A stretch of DNA of 34,075 nt from assembly GCA_031969915.1 (NCBI GenBank), contig DALYJJ010000061.1, positions 1 to 34,075 on the forward strand. Direction: 5' to 3'. Source of the DNA: DALYJJ01 sp031969915 (GTDB lineage: Bacteria; Acidobacteriota; Terriglobia; Bryobacterales; Bryobacteraceae). Shown here one piece after another: positions 25,060 to 32,427 of this stretch. Within the stretch, counting starts at the first letter, position 1, and each line of letters starts with the position of its first letter. The notes below the pieces were generated by a model. That model was not told the origin of the DNA. It searched no databases and saw only the letters and a program-made list of their open reading frames with translations. Made by a program: the position numbers and the translations under genes.

Positions 25060-27604
25060 TGGCCGGGTCCAGCGCCGACACGCCGAACAGAAGCGAAGAG
25101 ACCCAGCGCGAGAGCACGATCGCCGCGGCCAATCCCAGGAGACCACCTGCGCACGCCAGAGAAAGCCCTCGGCGAAGAAACAGGTTGGTGACCTGACCTG
25201 GCCGAGCGCCGAGGGCGACACGAATACCGACCTCCCGTCGCCGCTGCGCGACCGCGTAGGCCAGGACGCCGTAGATTCCGATGATGGCCAATGCTAACGC
25301 CATTGTGCCCGCGATACCCAGCAGAACAAGCGTGAGTGACGTTCGGGCCATGGAGCGCCGGTACACGTCATTGAGCGTTCGCACCTGGGCCAGGGGCACG
25401 TTCGGGTTCACCGCGTGAATTGCTGCGCCGACCTCGCGGAGAAAAGGTTCCGTGTTTGTCCTACTGCTTCGGATGGCCAGCGTGAGGCCGCGGCGGATGG
25501 ACGGCGGTCGATTGGGGCGCCACGGATCATGCACTCCGCTGCGGAAGTAGACGATTGCGGGAGCCGGTTTGTGTGCTCCGTCGTCATGCACGTCCTCGAC
25601 GACACCTACCACTTCGAGCCACTTATCGCCCAGCATGCCCGGCCGAAGCCGCTTGCCGAGAGCGTTGCGCGGCTCGCCCCAATTTTCTCGAGCCATGCTG
25701 TTCGACACGATGGCGACCAGCCGGCGCTGCGACAGGTCTTCCCAGGTGAAATCCCGGCCGGCCAAAAACCGGGTGCCGAGCGCTGCAAACAGGCCAGGAG
25801 AAGCGTATTTGACGGTCCGGTTTGGGGGAAGCTGTCCCGGCACGAACCGATCTTGGACCGCGATCGGATTTCCGTTTCGATAGTCCATATCCATTGGCAT
25901 GCCGTCGACGAAAGCAGCAGCCTCAACACCAGGCAGGCGAGAGACGTTCTCGACGATGGCGGCTTGCATGCGCGCCGCACGCTCGGGTTCGGGCACCTCC
26001 GTCTCCGAAATGGCGATGCGGACTGTTTGCACCCACTCGGGGTGAGTGAAGCCGGGGTGGACTCCTCGGAGGGCGACGGACGTGCGAACCAACAGTCCGC
26101 TCGCGACGAGCAAGACCAACGCGAGGGCGACCTGCGCCACCACGAGAAGATTCTGCGCTCGCAGTTGATCGGGGTTCATGCTTGCACCGCGAGCACTGCT
26201 GATCCTAGCAGGGATGCCACACTTGAGAACGGCAAGCAGGCCGAAGAGCAGACTTCCGACGGTGGCGGTTCCTATGCCGAACGCCAGCGTTGCCGTGTCA
26301 ATTGAAACTTCCGCCAGCCGGGGAATGGTGGCGAGGTCCTGGGCCTTCAATACCTGCACCGCCCCGTAAGCAAGCGCCATTCCACAAGCCCCACCGAGGA
26401 GCCCCAGAGTCAGGCTTTCCACCATGAGTTCCCGGGCGATTCTGCTCCGGCCGGCTCCGAGCGCGGCCCGGATCGCAAACTCTTGCCTTCGTGCTTGGGA
26501 GCGCACCAGGACCAGATTGGCGACGTTGGCGCAGACGAGAAGGAACAACAAACTGAGTGCTCCCATGAGAACGCCGAGAACGGGGCCGATGTCGCCAGTG
26601 ACATCCCGCTTGAGCGGGCGCAAGTTGGGTTTCAACTGAGCCTGCTCTGCGAAGGATCGAGCGGCCTCGGGGATGACCTGCTTCAAGATACGCGCCGAGT
26701 CCTGATTCGCAAGCTCGATAGTGACGCCCGGTTTGAGCCTTGCGAGGCCCGACCACCAGAACGGCTCGAAGGGCAGGTTCGCCTTCGCGAAGCGTTGAGG
26801 CAACAAGACGTCGGGCGAGAGATCGAGAAACCGAAAGCCTTGCGGCATTACGCCGATCACCTGGTGAGGAACGAGGTCAATGATGACGGTGCGTCCGTGC
26901 ACTTGCGGGTTGCCGCCGAAACGCCGGATCCAATACGGGTGGGAAAGAAGGACAGTATGCCCCGTAGCGGATTCGTCGCCTTCGTCAGAGAACGGCCGGC
27001 CTATGAAGGGCGTCACACCGAGGGTGGGCAGGACCTCCGGCGTCATCGTGACGGTCTTAATCTGCTCGGGTTCGCCTACACCGGTTACGGTCGCCGTGCC
27101 CGACACCCAAACACCGAAGTTCTGGAAGGCATCGGAGCGCTCCTTCAACCCGGCATAGATCGAGGGTCCGAGTCCCATGTCGGAGAATGTTTGGCCTTGG
27201 ATGGTGCCTGAGTTGAAGACGCCCACGAGCGACTCCGCGTCCGGATATGGCAGTGGACGGATGAGTACCGCATGAACGACACTGAAGATCGCCACATTCG
27301 CGCCGATGCCCAGGGCGAGCGAGAGAATTGCGGCGGCGCTGAAGCCAGGGTTCAAGCGAATCATGCGCAGCGCGTGGCGCGCATCGCGCAGCAGTTGTTC
27401 CAGGAATAGCAGCGTGTTCATTTGGTAGACTTCCTCGCGGATCAAGAGGGGATTCCCGAGTTTCTTGCGGGCGGCGTCTCTGGCAGCCGCCGGCTCCATC
27501 CCGCGCGCGACGGACTCCTCTGCCGTGACGTCGATGTAGAATTCCAGTTCCTCGCGCTGCTCGGCATCCGCCTCGCCGCGATGGAAGAAGCGCCGCCAGT
27601 TCAT
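24950..27604 (-). CDS. ADOP-family FtsX/MacB-like permease (second copy)
   Basis: This 884-aa protein is a paralogue of ADOP1 with the same order: N-terminal hydrophilic part ending in a helix (AAAILSLALGIGANVAIFSV), a MacB periplasmic domain (GVTPFIGRPFSDEGDESATG), an FtsX block (about 340-420, LVCANVANLVLVRSQARRQE, FAIRAALGAGRSRIARELMV), a second periplasmic domain, and a C-terminal FtsX block (IIGIYGVLAYAVAQRRREVG, IRVALGARPGQVTNLFLRRG) ending PMESLRAD. The ATG at 27604 overlaps the PadR2 stop by 4 bp. No ATPase gene is close. It is convergent to ADOP1 with a 242-bp gap. Likely a permease-like membrane protein of unknown substrate. Confidence 0.93.
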   Translation of the reverse strand: MNWRRFFHRGEADAEQREELEFYIDVTAEESVARGMEPAAARDAARKKLGNPLLIREEVYQMNTLLFLEQLLRDARHALRMIRLNPGFSAAAILSLALGIGANVAIFSVVHAVLIRPLPYPDAESLVGVFNSGTIQGQTFSDMGLGPSIYAGLKERSDAFQNFGVWVSGTATVTGVGEPEQIKTVTMTPEVLPTLGVTPFIGRPFSDEGDESATGHTVLLSHPYWIRRFGGNPQVHGRTVIIDLVPHQVIGVMPQGFRFLDLSPDVLLPQRFAKANLPFEPFWWSGLARLKPGVTIELANQDSARILKQVIPEAARSFAEQAQLKPNLRPLKRDVTGDIGPVLGVLMGALSLLFLLVCANVANLVLVRSQARRQEFAIRAALGAGRSRIARELMVESLTLGLLGGACGMALAYGAVQVLKAQDLATIPRLAEVSIDTATLAFGIGTATVGSLLFGLLAVLKCGIPARISSARGASMNPDQLRAQNLLVVAQVALALVLLVASGLLVRTSVALRGVHPGFTHPEWVQTVRIAISETEVPEPERAARMQAAIVENVSRLPGVEAAAFVDGMPMDMDYRNGNPIAVQDRFVPGQLPPNRTVKYASPGLFAALGTRFLAGRDFTWEDLSQRRLVAIVSNSMARENWGEPRNALGKRLRPGMLGDKWLEVVGVVEDVHDDGAHKPAPAIVYFRSGVHDPWRPNRPPSIRRGLTLAIRSSRTNTEPFLREVGAAIHAVNPNVPLAQVRTLNDVYRRSMARTSLTLVLLGIAGTMALALAIIGIYGVLAYAVAQRRREVGIRVALGARPGQVTNLFLRRGLSLACAGGLLGLAAAIVLSRWVSSLLFGVSALDPATYVASASIVSAAALLASYIPAHRASSANPMESLRAD

Positions 27605-27963
27605 GACGACTGCCCCTCGCGGGCGGGATGCAGGATGCGGCTGATTGCTTTCACCAATAGCTCCCAGCGTGACGTTTGCGCCGCGAGCTGCTTTTTGCCT
27701 TCCGGCGTGAGCCGATAGTATCGAGCCTTCCGATTGTTCTCAGAGGTGCCCCAGAATGAGGCGATCCAGCCCCGATTTTCGAGCCGGCGCAAGGCGGGAT
27801 AGAGCGAGCCGTGCTCGACTTGGAGCACCTCCTCCGACCCTCTCTCGATGGCATGGGCGATGGTTTGTCCGTGGGCCGGGCCAAGGACCAACGTCTGGAG
27901 AATCAGGAGGTCGAGGGTCCCTTGGAGCATTTCGGACTGTAAGGGAGAAGCGCGTCTGGGCAT
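27601..27963 (-). CDS. PadR-family transcriptional regulator (acidobacterial type)
   Basis: A 120-aa PadR winged-helix protein, closely like the one at 21.8 kb: LQGTLDLLILQTLVLGPAHG, EHGSLYPALRRLENRGWIAS, RKARYYRLTPEGKKQL. It has ~9 extra N-terminal residues. AGGAG lies four bases upstream of its ATG. The stop overlaps the ADOP2 start (ATGA), giving a two-gene operon. It presumably controls this operon; the promoter region carries an AGTGCTCACT near-palindrome (27988-27997), a candidate operator. Confidence 0.93.
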   Translation of the reverse strand: MPRRASPLQSEMLQGTLDLLILQTLVLGPAHGQTIAHAIERGSEEVLQVEHGSLYPALRRLENRGWIASFWGTSENNRKARYYRLTPEGKKQLAAQTSRWELLVKAISRILHPAREGQSS

Positions 27964-28000
27964 ATGACTCCTGTCGATGATCGACTAGTGCTCACTGACT

Positions 28001-28006
28001 ATTGTA
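28001..28006 (-). promoter_or_regulatory. Predicted -10 of the PadR2-ADOP2 operon
   Basis: The minus strand reads TACAAT here, giving a leader of about 30 nt before the PadR2 ATG at 27963, with AGGAG four bases before that start. The near-palindrome AGTGCTCACT sits just downstream. The -35 is not clear. Confidence 0.4.
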
Positions 28007-28134
28007 CGAGCAATCTGCCTACATGTTCCTGCTTTTTGGCAGATCATCAACACAACGACGGCCAGAACGCGGGCGGTCGCGGACAACCGTTCAGCGAATG
28101 TCGCCTGTTCGCGGTTGCCCGCGTCCGCTGTTTA

Positions 28135-29610
28135 TCAACAGGTCGTGCAAAGGAATGCGCGTTGCCCGGTGTCAAGGCCCAGCTTGAGGCGCGGCAACTG
28201 GCGGTGTGCCATGCGAGCTTCCGGCGAGTCTGGAGCTGCGTGGATCACGCCTTCGTAATACCGGATCGCCATCTGGCGTGCTTTGTCCGCCTGTGGCAGA
28301 TAGCGACTGCGCATGGGACTGAACTGCTCATAGGCCCTGTCGATCGGTTGAGCATTACTCGCCGACCACCACGTCTCATAGGCGAGCGCCAGCGTGAACA
28401 TCAGTTCCTTGCGGCGGGCAGTATCCGGATGCGCCGCGAGATAGGCTTCGCCTTTTTCCACAACGGCGCCGAACTGATCCACTGGTTGACATCCGAAATA
28501 CCCTCTCCAATCTATGCCGCGAGCGAGCATGCGTACGAACGCGATCTCTCCCCACTCGGTATCGGGAACCTCAGCGGCAGCACGGCGCAACAGGTCCATG
28601 TTGTAGCTGAGGCCGCCATCCCACATCCGGGACCGCAGCGTAACACCATACTGCTTAAACTGTCGGCGCGCTGTGGCGGCTTCCGGAACTTCGCCGCGCT
28701 CGTCTACGAGCAGGTCAGCGAGCCGTTCGACGAGTTCGTCCGCCGCGACCAGAAGCAACGCTTTCCGTTCCGGATCTACCAACTTCACTTGTTGCAACAA
28801 CCGAAGCGCCGCTTGACGAGTCGCAACCTCGCGCTTCACGCGGTCTCCGACCGGATACGCCGGCCGTTTCATCAATTCCGCGTATTCCGAGAGCTCGCGC
28901 CGGAGCCCGTCATGACCCAGGTGCGCGCCATGGATGTACTGCTGCAACCCGATCTGGCGCTCCAGTTCTTCGTCCTCCTGAATGAGCGTGAAGCGCCCAC
29001 GCTCGATGACGGCAAGCTGTGGGCCACCGATCAGCTCGCCGTAGAGTGGCTTGTGTGACTGTCGATGGAGGATGATCTCAGATGGTGCAATCGACCATCG
29101 TTGTCCGGCACGTTCAGGCGGATGGAGCCACGCGCCTGTGTGAGGCAGTCCAAACGGGCGAATGGGCTGGCCGTACGCACGGCGAAGCCGCTGCTCGATC
29201 GCGAGAAACACGTCATCCGACGATTCGGTAGCGGCTGGCAGCAGCGACAGATGGAGATACTGCAGGGTCACAGTCCCGTTCGGTGTGGCGTAGTAGTACT
29301 CGGTCCGCTGAATGCCCCGCAGTGGCCGGATGCAGGCAAAACTCCACTGCCCGATTGCCCTTATCGGAGTATTCCCGGCTGCGACAAACGGCGAACAACC
29401 CACTCCGCTTTGGTACACCCGACCCCAAGGTGCGGATGCGGCTTGGCGTACGGTTTCCTGCGCAATCAGGTCCGTGGAGGATTCAGCAAATACCGGAACG
29501 GCAATTGCATGCAAGCACGTGCCGAGAAGAGCAAGGACGCGGCTGGTTGCCCTGGCGAGAATCGCCTCGGCTTCCGACGGGAGAGTGGGGGACAGCGTTC
29601 CTTGTCCCAT
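28135..29610 (-). CDS. Hypothetical exported protein, 491 aa
   Basis: I do not recognise a family. The N-terminus has a hydrophobic stretch preceded by Arg (ATSRVLALLGTCLHAIAVPV, then FAES), consistent with a signal peptide after a rather long n-region. About residues 60-200 form a mixed region (GRVYQSGVGCSPFVAAGNTP, TEYYYATPNGTVTLQYLHLS). The C-terminal ~280 residues are mostly helical with repeated Arg/Glu/Leu-rich segments (ERKALLLVAADELVERLADL, KELMFTLALAYETWWSASNA, ADKARQMAIRYYEGVIHAAP), reminiscent of TPR-like repeats. It ends with FLCTTC, a CxxC pair. It is 222 bp downstream of the adaptor-like gene on the same strand, so could be co-transcribed with it; no other clue to function. Confidence 0.65.
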   Translation of the reverse strand: MGQGTLSPTLPSEAEAILARATSRVLALLGTCLHAIAVPVFAESSTDLIAQETVRQAASAPWGRVYQSGVGCSPFVAAGNTPIRAIGQWSFACIRPLRGIQRTEYYYATPNGTVTLQYLHLSLLPAATESSDDVFLAIEQRLRRAYGQPIRPFGLPHTGAWLHPPERAGQRWSIAPSEIILHRQSHKPLYGELIGGPQLAVIERGRFTLIQEDEELERQIGLQQYIHGAHLGHDGLRRELSEYAELMKRPAYPVGDRVKREVATRQAALRLLQQVKLVDPERKALLLVAADELVERLADLLVDERGEVPEAATARRQFKQYGVTLRSRMWDGGLSYNMDLLRRAAAEVPDTEWGEIAFVRMLARGIDWRGYFGCQPVDQFGAVVEKGEAYLAAHPDTARRKELMFTLALAYETWWSASNAQPIDRAYEQFSPMRSRYLPQADKARQMAIRYYEGVIHAAPDSPEARMAHRQLPRLKLGLDTGQRAFLCTTC

Positions 29611-29832
29611 CGCTTTGGGCCTGCCGAGACAATGCTATCGCAATCGAAGCAGGCGCAACCAAACGAAGCACCCTGGGGGCCGATTCCCGGCAAACCACTG
29701 CTTTCGCGATCCACGCGACGGTGGCGGCATTGAGGTTGACGGTCGTTCGTGTTGGAAACCGGCTCACGGCGGAGCAGGGCAAGCCGGCAATCTGGCGAGC
29801 GCCATTCAGCCGGTTCCTTTGGGTCACACGAC

Positions 29833-30438
29833 CTACTCTAGCCGAACACGTGAAAGGTGCGCCCATTGCGACATATCTGTCACGATGACCTTGTCGCCCG
29901 GCATCAAGCCATCGAGCACTTGGATCAGAGGACCGGACATTTCGCCGTATCGCACTGTAGCGCGGCGGGCATGCGAGGCGTCTTCGACGACAAAGATCGT
30001 AGCAGTGCTATTGGGTCTCGAGCCCGCCGGCCGGCCGAAGAACACAACGTCCTTGAGTTCGCGACTCACGATAAGTGCTCCGACCTTAACGCCGATCACG
30101 GCGCCCTCCGGGAGTGGGTCCAACAACTCGACCTCACAGTAGCCGGCCGCCCTCCCTCCGATCACCTTTCCGGACACCGCCCTTGGATTCTCACCAACAA
30201 CCACTCTGGCAGGGCGTCCGTCCTCACATTTCCCATCGGTTTTGTCGAACGCTAGAACTGCCCGTGCGGGTTGTTGTGAAATCAGTTTGCCCGTTGCCGA
30301 AGCGAAGATGGGCATCGCTCCACGTTCAATAGTGTGTACGGAGATCGTGTCCTTCCTGACGACATCATCGCCGCTCTGCGCCCCCGACAAAACGAATGCG
30401 CCCAGGCTGGCAAGAAGCAATAGCTTTCGTTTCACGTT
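29833..30438 (-). CDS. Shortened periplasmic adaptor (HlyD/MacA-like membrane-fusion protein) lacking the coiled-coil hairpin
   Basis: The C-terminal ~130 residues match the beta-barrel and membrane-proximal domains of RND/MacB-type periplasmic adaptors: GRPARVVVGENPRAVSGKVI, PEGAVIGVKVGALIVSRELK, VVFFGRPAGSRPNSTATIFV, and IQVLDGLMPGDKVIVTDMSQ near the end. The N-terminus has a signal-like segment (VKRKLLLLASLGAFVLSG) and the start of the adaptor (DTISVHTIERGAMPIFASAT). The lipoyl halves and alpha-helical hairpin that should lie between GKLISQQPARAV and the barrel are absent, so the protein is 201 aa rather than about 400. The chosen start is a GTG at 30438; the frame is open to a TTG at 30555 and further, without stop, into the ADOP fragment. 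It may be a real mini-adaptor or a deletion product. Confidence 0.6.
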   Translation of the reverse strand, partial: NVKRKLLLLASLGAFVLSGAQSGDDVVRKDTISVHTIERGAMPIFASATGKLISQQPARAVLAFDKTDGKCEDGRPARVVVGENPRAVSGKVIGGRAAGYCEVELLDPLPEGAVIGVKVGALIVSRELKDVVFFGRPAGSRPNSTATIFVVEDASHARRATVRYGEMSGPLIQVLDGLMPGDKVIVTDMSQWAHLSRVRLE

Positions 30439-30548
30439 AAGAACAACAGGCAATAGCGCGGCCACATCTACTGACAAGAAAACACGGCAGTGCATGCACT
30501 GCCTAGTGTCCGGAACCGGGACTTTGCGCTCCAAATTCAGGACAGGAA

Positions 30549-30668
30549 GCGACAACCTGTCAATCTGCCCGCAGCGATTCCATGGGGTTCGCCGACCAGG
30601 CTCGGTGGGCGGGATGTAGCTCGCGAGTAGCGCTGCCGCGGAGACGATTCGAGGCGGACGGCACGTAA
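30549..30668 (-). pseudogene. 3'-terminal fragment of an ADOP permease gene
   Basis: About 120 bp nearly identical to the end of ADOP2 (24939-25059), including the coding end IVSAAALLASYIP and the 3' flank GACAACCTGTCAAT. One T is missing, so after SYIP the frame shifts to PTEPGRRTPWNRCGQIDRLS and misses the ADOP stop. The shifted frame runs on without a stop into the adaptor-like gene. The rest of the permease gene is absent. It is either a leftover of a deleted ADOP paralogue or a copied piece of ADOP2. Confidence 0.75.
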
Positions 30669-30697
30669 GCGCTGCCGCCGATTCCCACCAAACCCAA

Positions 30698-30928
30698 CTA
30701 GGGCACCGCGGCGCGCTGCAGGGCTTCCGTTAAGTCCTGGGTAGAGAGCAACTTCAGGAGGAGCAGGTCAGAGGGCTGCAAGCTTACCAGCGGCGCGGCC
30801 GGCAGATCGTCGTCGCTCTGAGCAATGTACTTCCGGATCAGCGCCCGCAGCTCCACGACGGAGACACCGAGGACTTCGGCCGCTTCCGTTTCAGAGTAAT
30901 GAGTCTTCATTTGGTTCAACGAGATCAT
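30698..30928 (-). CDS. Small HTH-like protein, 76 aa (hypothetical)
   Basis: The predicted protein contains a short HTH-like helix pair (SETEAAEVLGVSVVELRALIR) resembling the start of MerR/excisionase-type DNA-binding domains, then YIAQSDDDLPAAPLVSLQPS and a helix DLLLLKLLSTQDLTEALQRA. It may be a small DNA-binding or adaptor protein. The start could be 30928 or the internal ATG at 30910 (MKTHYSETEAAEVL), which fits the domain better. It is alone and divergent from the PLP enzyme gene. Confidence 0.55.
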   Translation of the reverse strand: MISLNQMKTHYSETEAAEVLGVSVVELRALIRKYIAQSDDDLPAAPLVSLQPSDLLLLKLLSTQDLTEALQRAAVP

Positions 30929-31090
30929 ACCGGTTCACGCCGCTATCTCAAGGAGACAGTCTGATTGTAGAGGCGAGCGGGGGGCGCATAGAATCGGGCG
31001 GACCGCTTATTCCCAGGCGCGGTTTGCCGTTGTTTTTCCAAGGGAATCCTGACGGCGTACTAGAGTACACTCGGGTTGGGAGAGCGAAAC

Positions 31091-32368
31091 ATGCCAGACT
31101 CCAAAGATCACCCTGCGAACGTGCGGCCGCGGACTGCGGTTTTGACGGCGGGGTTCGACCCCAGCCTCTCCGTCGGTTCGGCGCGGCCGGCGGTGTTCCG
31201 CAGTTCCACCTACGTCTTCTCGAGCCCGGAAGCGGCGGAGCGGGCCTTCGACATTATCGGCGGGCGTGCGGCGCCGGAGCCGGGAGAAAGCGTCGATCTG
31301 ATTTATTCGCGCTTCAACCATCCCAACGCGGAGATTCTGGAGGACCAGATCGTTCCCCTGGAGCAGGGAGCCGAAGGGGCGGCCGTGTTCAACTCCGGCA
31401 TGGCGGCGATCATGACCGCGCTGCTGGCGTTCACCAAGCCGGGCGACACGGTGGTGTACAGCGTTCCGATCTACGGCGGCACGCAGCACTTTGTGGAGGA
31501 CTTCCTGGCGCCCTGGGGGGTGAAGGGTGTGCCGGCCCGAGCCGGACGCGGCGACGAACTGGACCGGGCGATTCTCGACTCTGAGAACGTCGCGGTGGTG
31601 CTGCTGGAAACACCCGCCAATCCCACGTTGGTGATGACGGATCTGCTTCGCGCGGCGGCGACCATGGGCCGCCGGCCCGGTCCGCGGCCGGTGATGATGG
31701 TGGACAACACGTTTCTGGGCCCCACGTTCCAGCATCCGCTGACGCTGGGCGCGGACATCGTTCTCTATTCGGCCACCAAGTATCTGAGCGGTTTCAGCGA
31801 CATGATCGCGGGTGTGGCGCTGGCGAGGGACCGCGAGCTGATCCGGCGGATGAAGGCCAAGCGCGGGCTGTTCGGCAACATTTTGCAGCCTGACGAGTGC
31901 TGGATGCTGGACACGCGGCTGCCCACGGTGGCGCTGCGCATGAACCGATCGAGCAAGAACGCGCAGCGCATTGCGGAGACCCTGCGCGAGCACCCGCAGG
32001 TGGCGAGGGTCTTTTACCCGACGTTGTTCGACGACCCGGAGCAGAAGCGCATCTACGAATCCCAGTGCGACTTCCCGGGGGGCATCATCTCGCTCGATCT
32101 GAAGGGCGGCAAGGCGGCGGCGTTCGAGTTTCTTCGCCATGTGAAGATCGCGCGCACGGCGGTGTCGCTGGGGGGCGTGGAGACGCTGGTTTGCCATCCG
32201 AAGAGCACGACGCATTCCGGCTTCAGCGAGCAGGAATTCGAGATCGCCGGCGTGACGGATGGGCTGATCCGGATTTCCGTGGGGATTGAAGACTGGCGGG
32301 ATCTGCTGGTCGATTTCCAGACGGCGCTGGATGCGGTGGGCGCGCTGGAGCCGGTGGCAGCGCTCTGA
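31091..32368 (+). CDS. Cys/Met-metabolism PLP-dependent enzyme (cystathionine gamma-synthase/methionine gamma-lyase family)
   Basis: The 425-aa protein is a fold-type I PLP enzyme of the trans-sulfuration family. It shows YSRFNHPNAEILEDQI (the 'YSR.xNPT' cofactor motif), the FNSGMAAIMTALLAF segment, VYSVPIYGGTQHFVED, LLETPANPTL, VMMVDNTFLGPTFQHPLTLG and the Schiff-base lysine in SATKYLSG (Lys230). The C-terminal VSLGGVETLVCHPKSTTHSG and RISVGIEDWRDLLVDF are typical. Family members make cystathionine or homocysteine from activated homoserine or cleave methionine/cystathionine; which one cannot be told from sequence. The start at 31091 follows GGGAGAG by six bases; a TTG at 31076 is less likely. 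Ends at a strong terminator. Confidence 0.93.
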   Translation: MPDSKDHPANVRPRTAVLTAGFDPSLSVGSARPAVFRSSTYVFSSPEAAERAFDIIGGRAAPEPGESVDLIYSRFNHPNAEILEDQIVPLEQGAEGAAVFNSGMAAIMTALLAFTKPGDTVVYSVPIYGGTQHFVEDFLAPWGVKGVPARAGRGDELDRAILDSENVAVVLLETPANPTLVMTDLLRAAATMGRRPGPRPVMMVDNTFLGPTFQHPLTLGADIVLYSATKYLSGFSDMIAGVALARDRELIRRMKAKRGLFGNILQPDECWMLDTRLPTVALRMNRSSKNAQRIAETLREHPQVARVFYPTLFDDPEQKRIYESQCDFPGGIISLDLKGGKAAAFEFLRHVKIARTAVSLGGVETLVCHPKSTTHSGFSEQEFEIAGVTDGLIRISVGIEDWRDLLVDFQTALDAVGALEPVAAL

Positions 32369-32377
32369 AAACGAAAC

Positions 32378-32399
32378 GGCCGGGGATCGCTCCCCGGCC
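32378..32399. terminator. Bidirectional intrinsic terminator
   Basis: A 9-bp perfect GC-rich stem (GGCCGGGGA / TCCCCGGCC) with a TCGC loop lies between the ends of two convergent genes. On the plus strand it is followed by TTACGGTTTCTT; on the minus strand by GTTTCGTTTTC, so it could stop transcription in both directions. Confidence 0.8.
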
Positions 32400-32427
32400 T
32401 TACGGTTTCTTCGAACGAAGCGCTTAG

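Noticed and set aside
31007..32215. 402-aa minus-strand open frame over the PLP enzyme
   Set aside because: Arg/His-rich shadow; the PLP-enzyme motifs are all on the plus strand.
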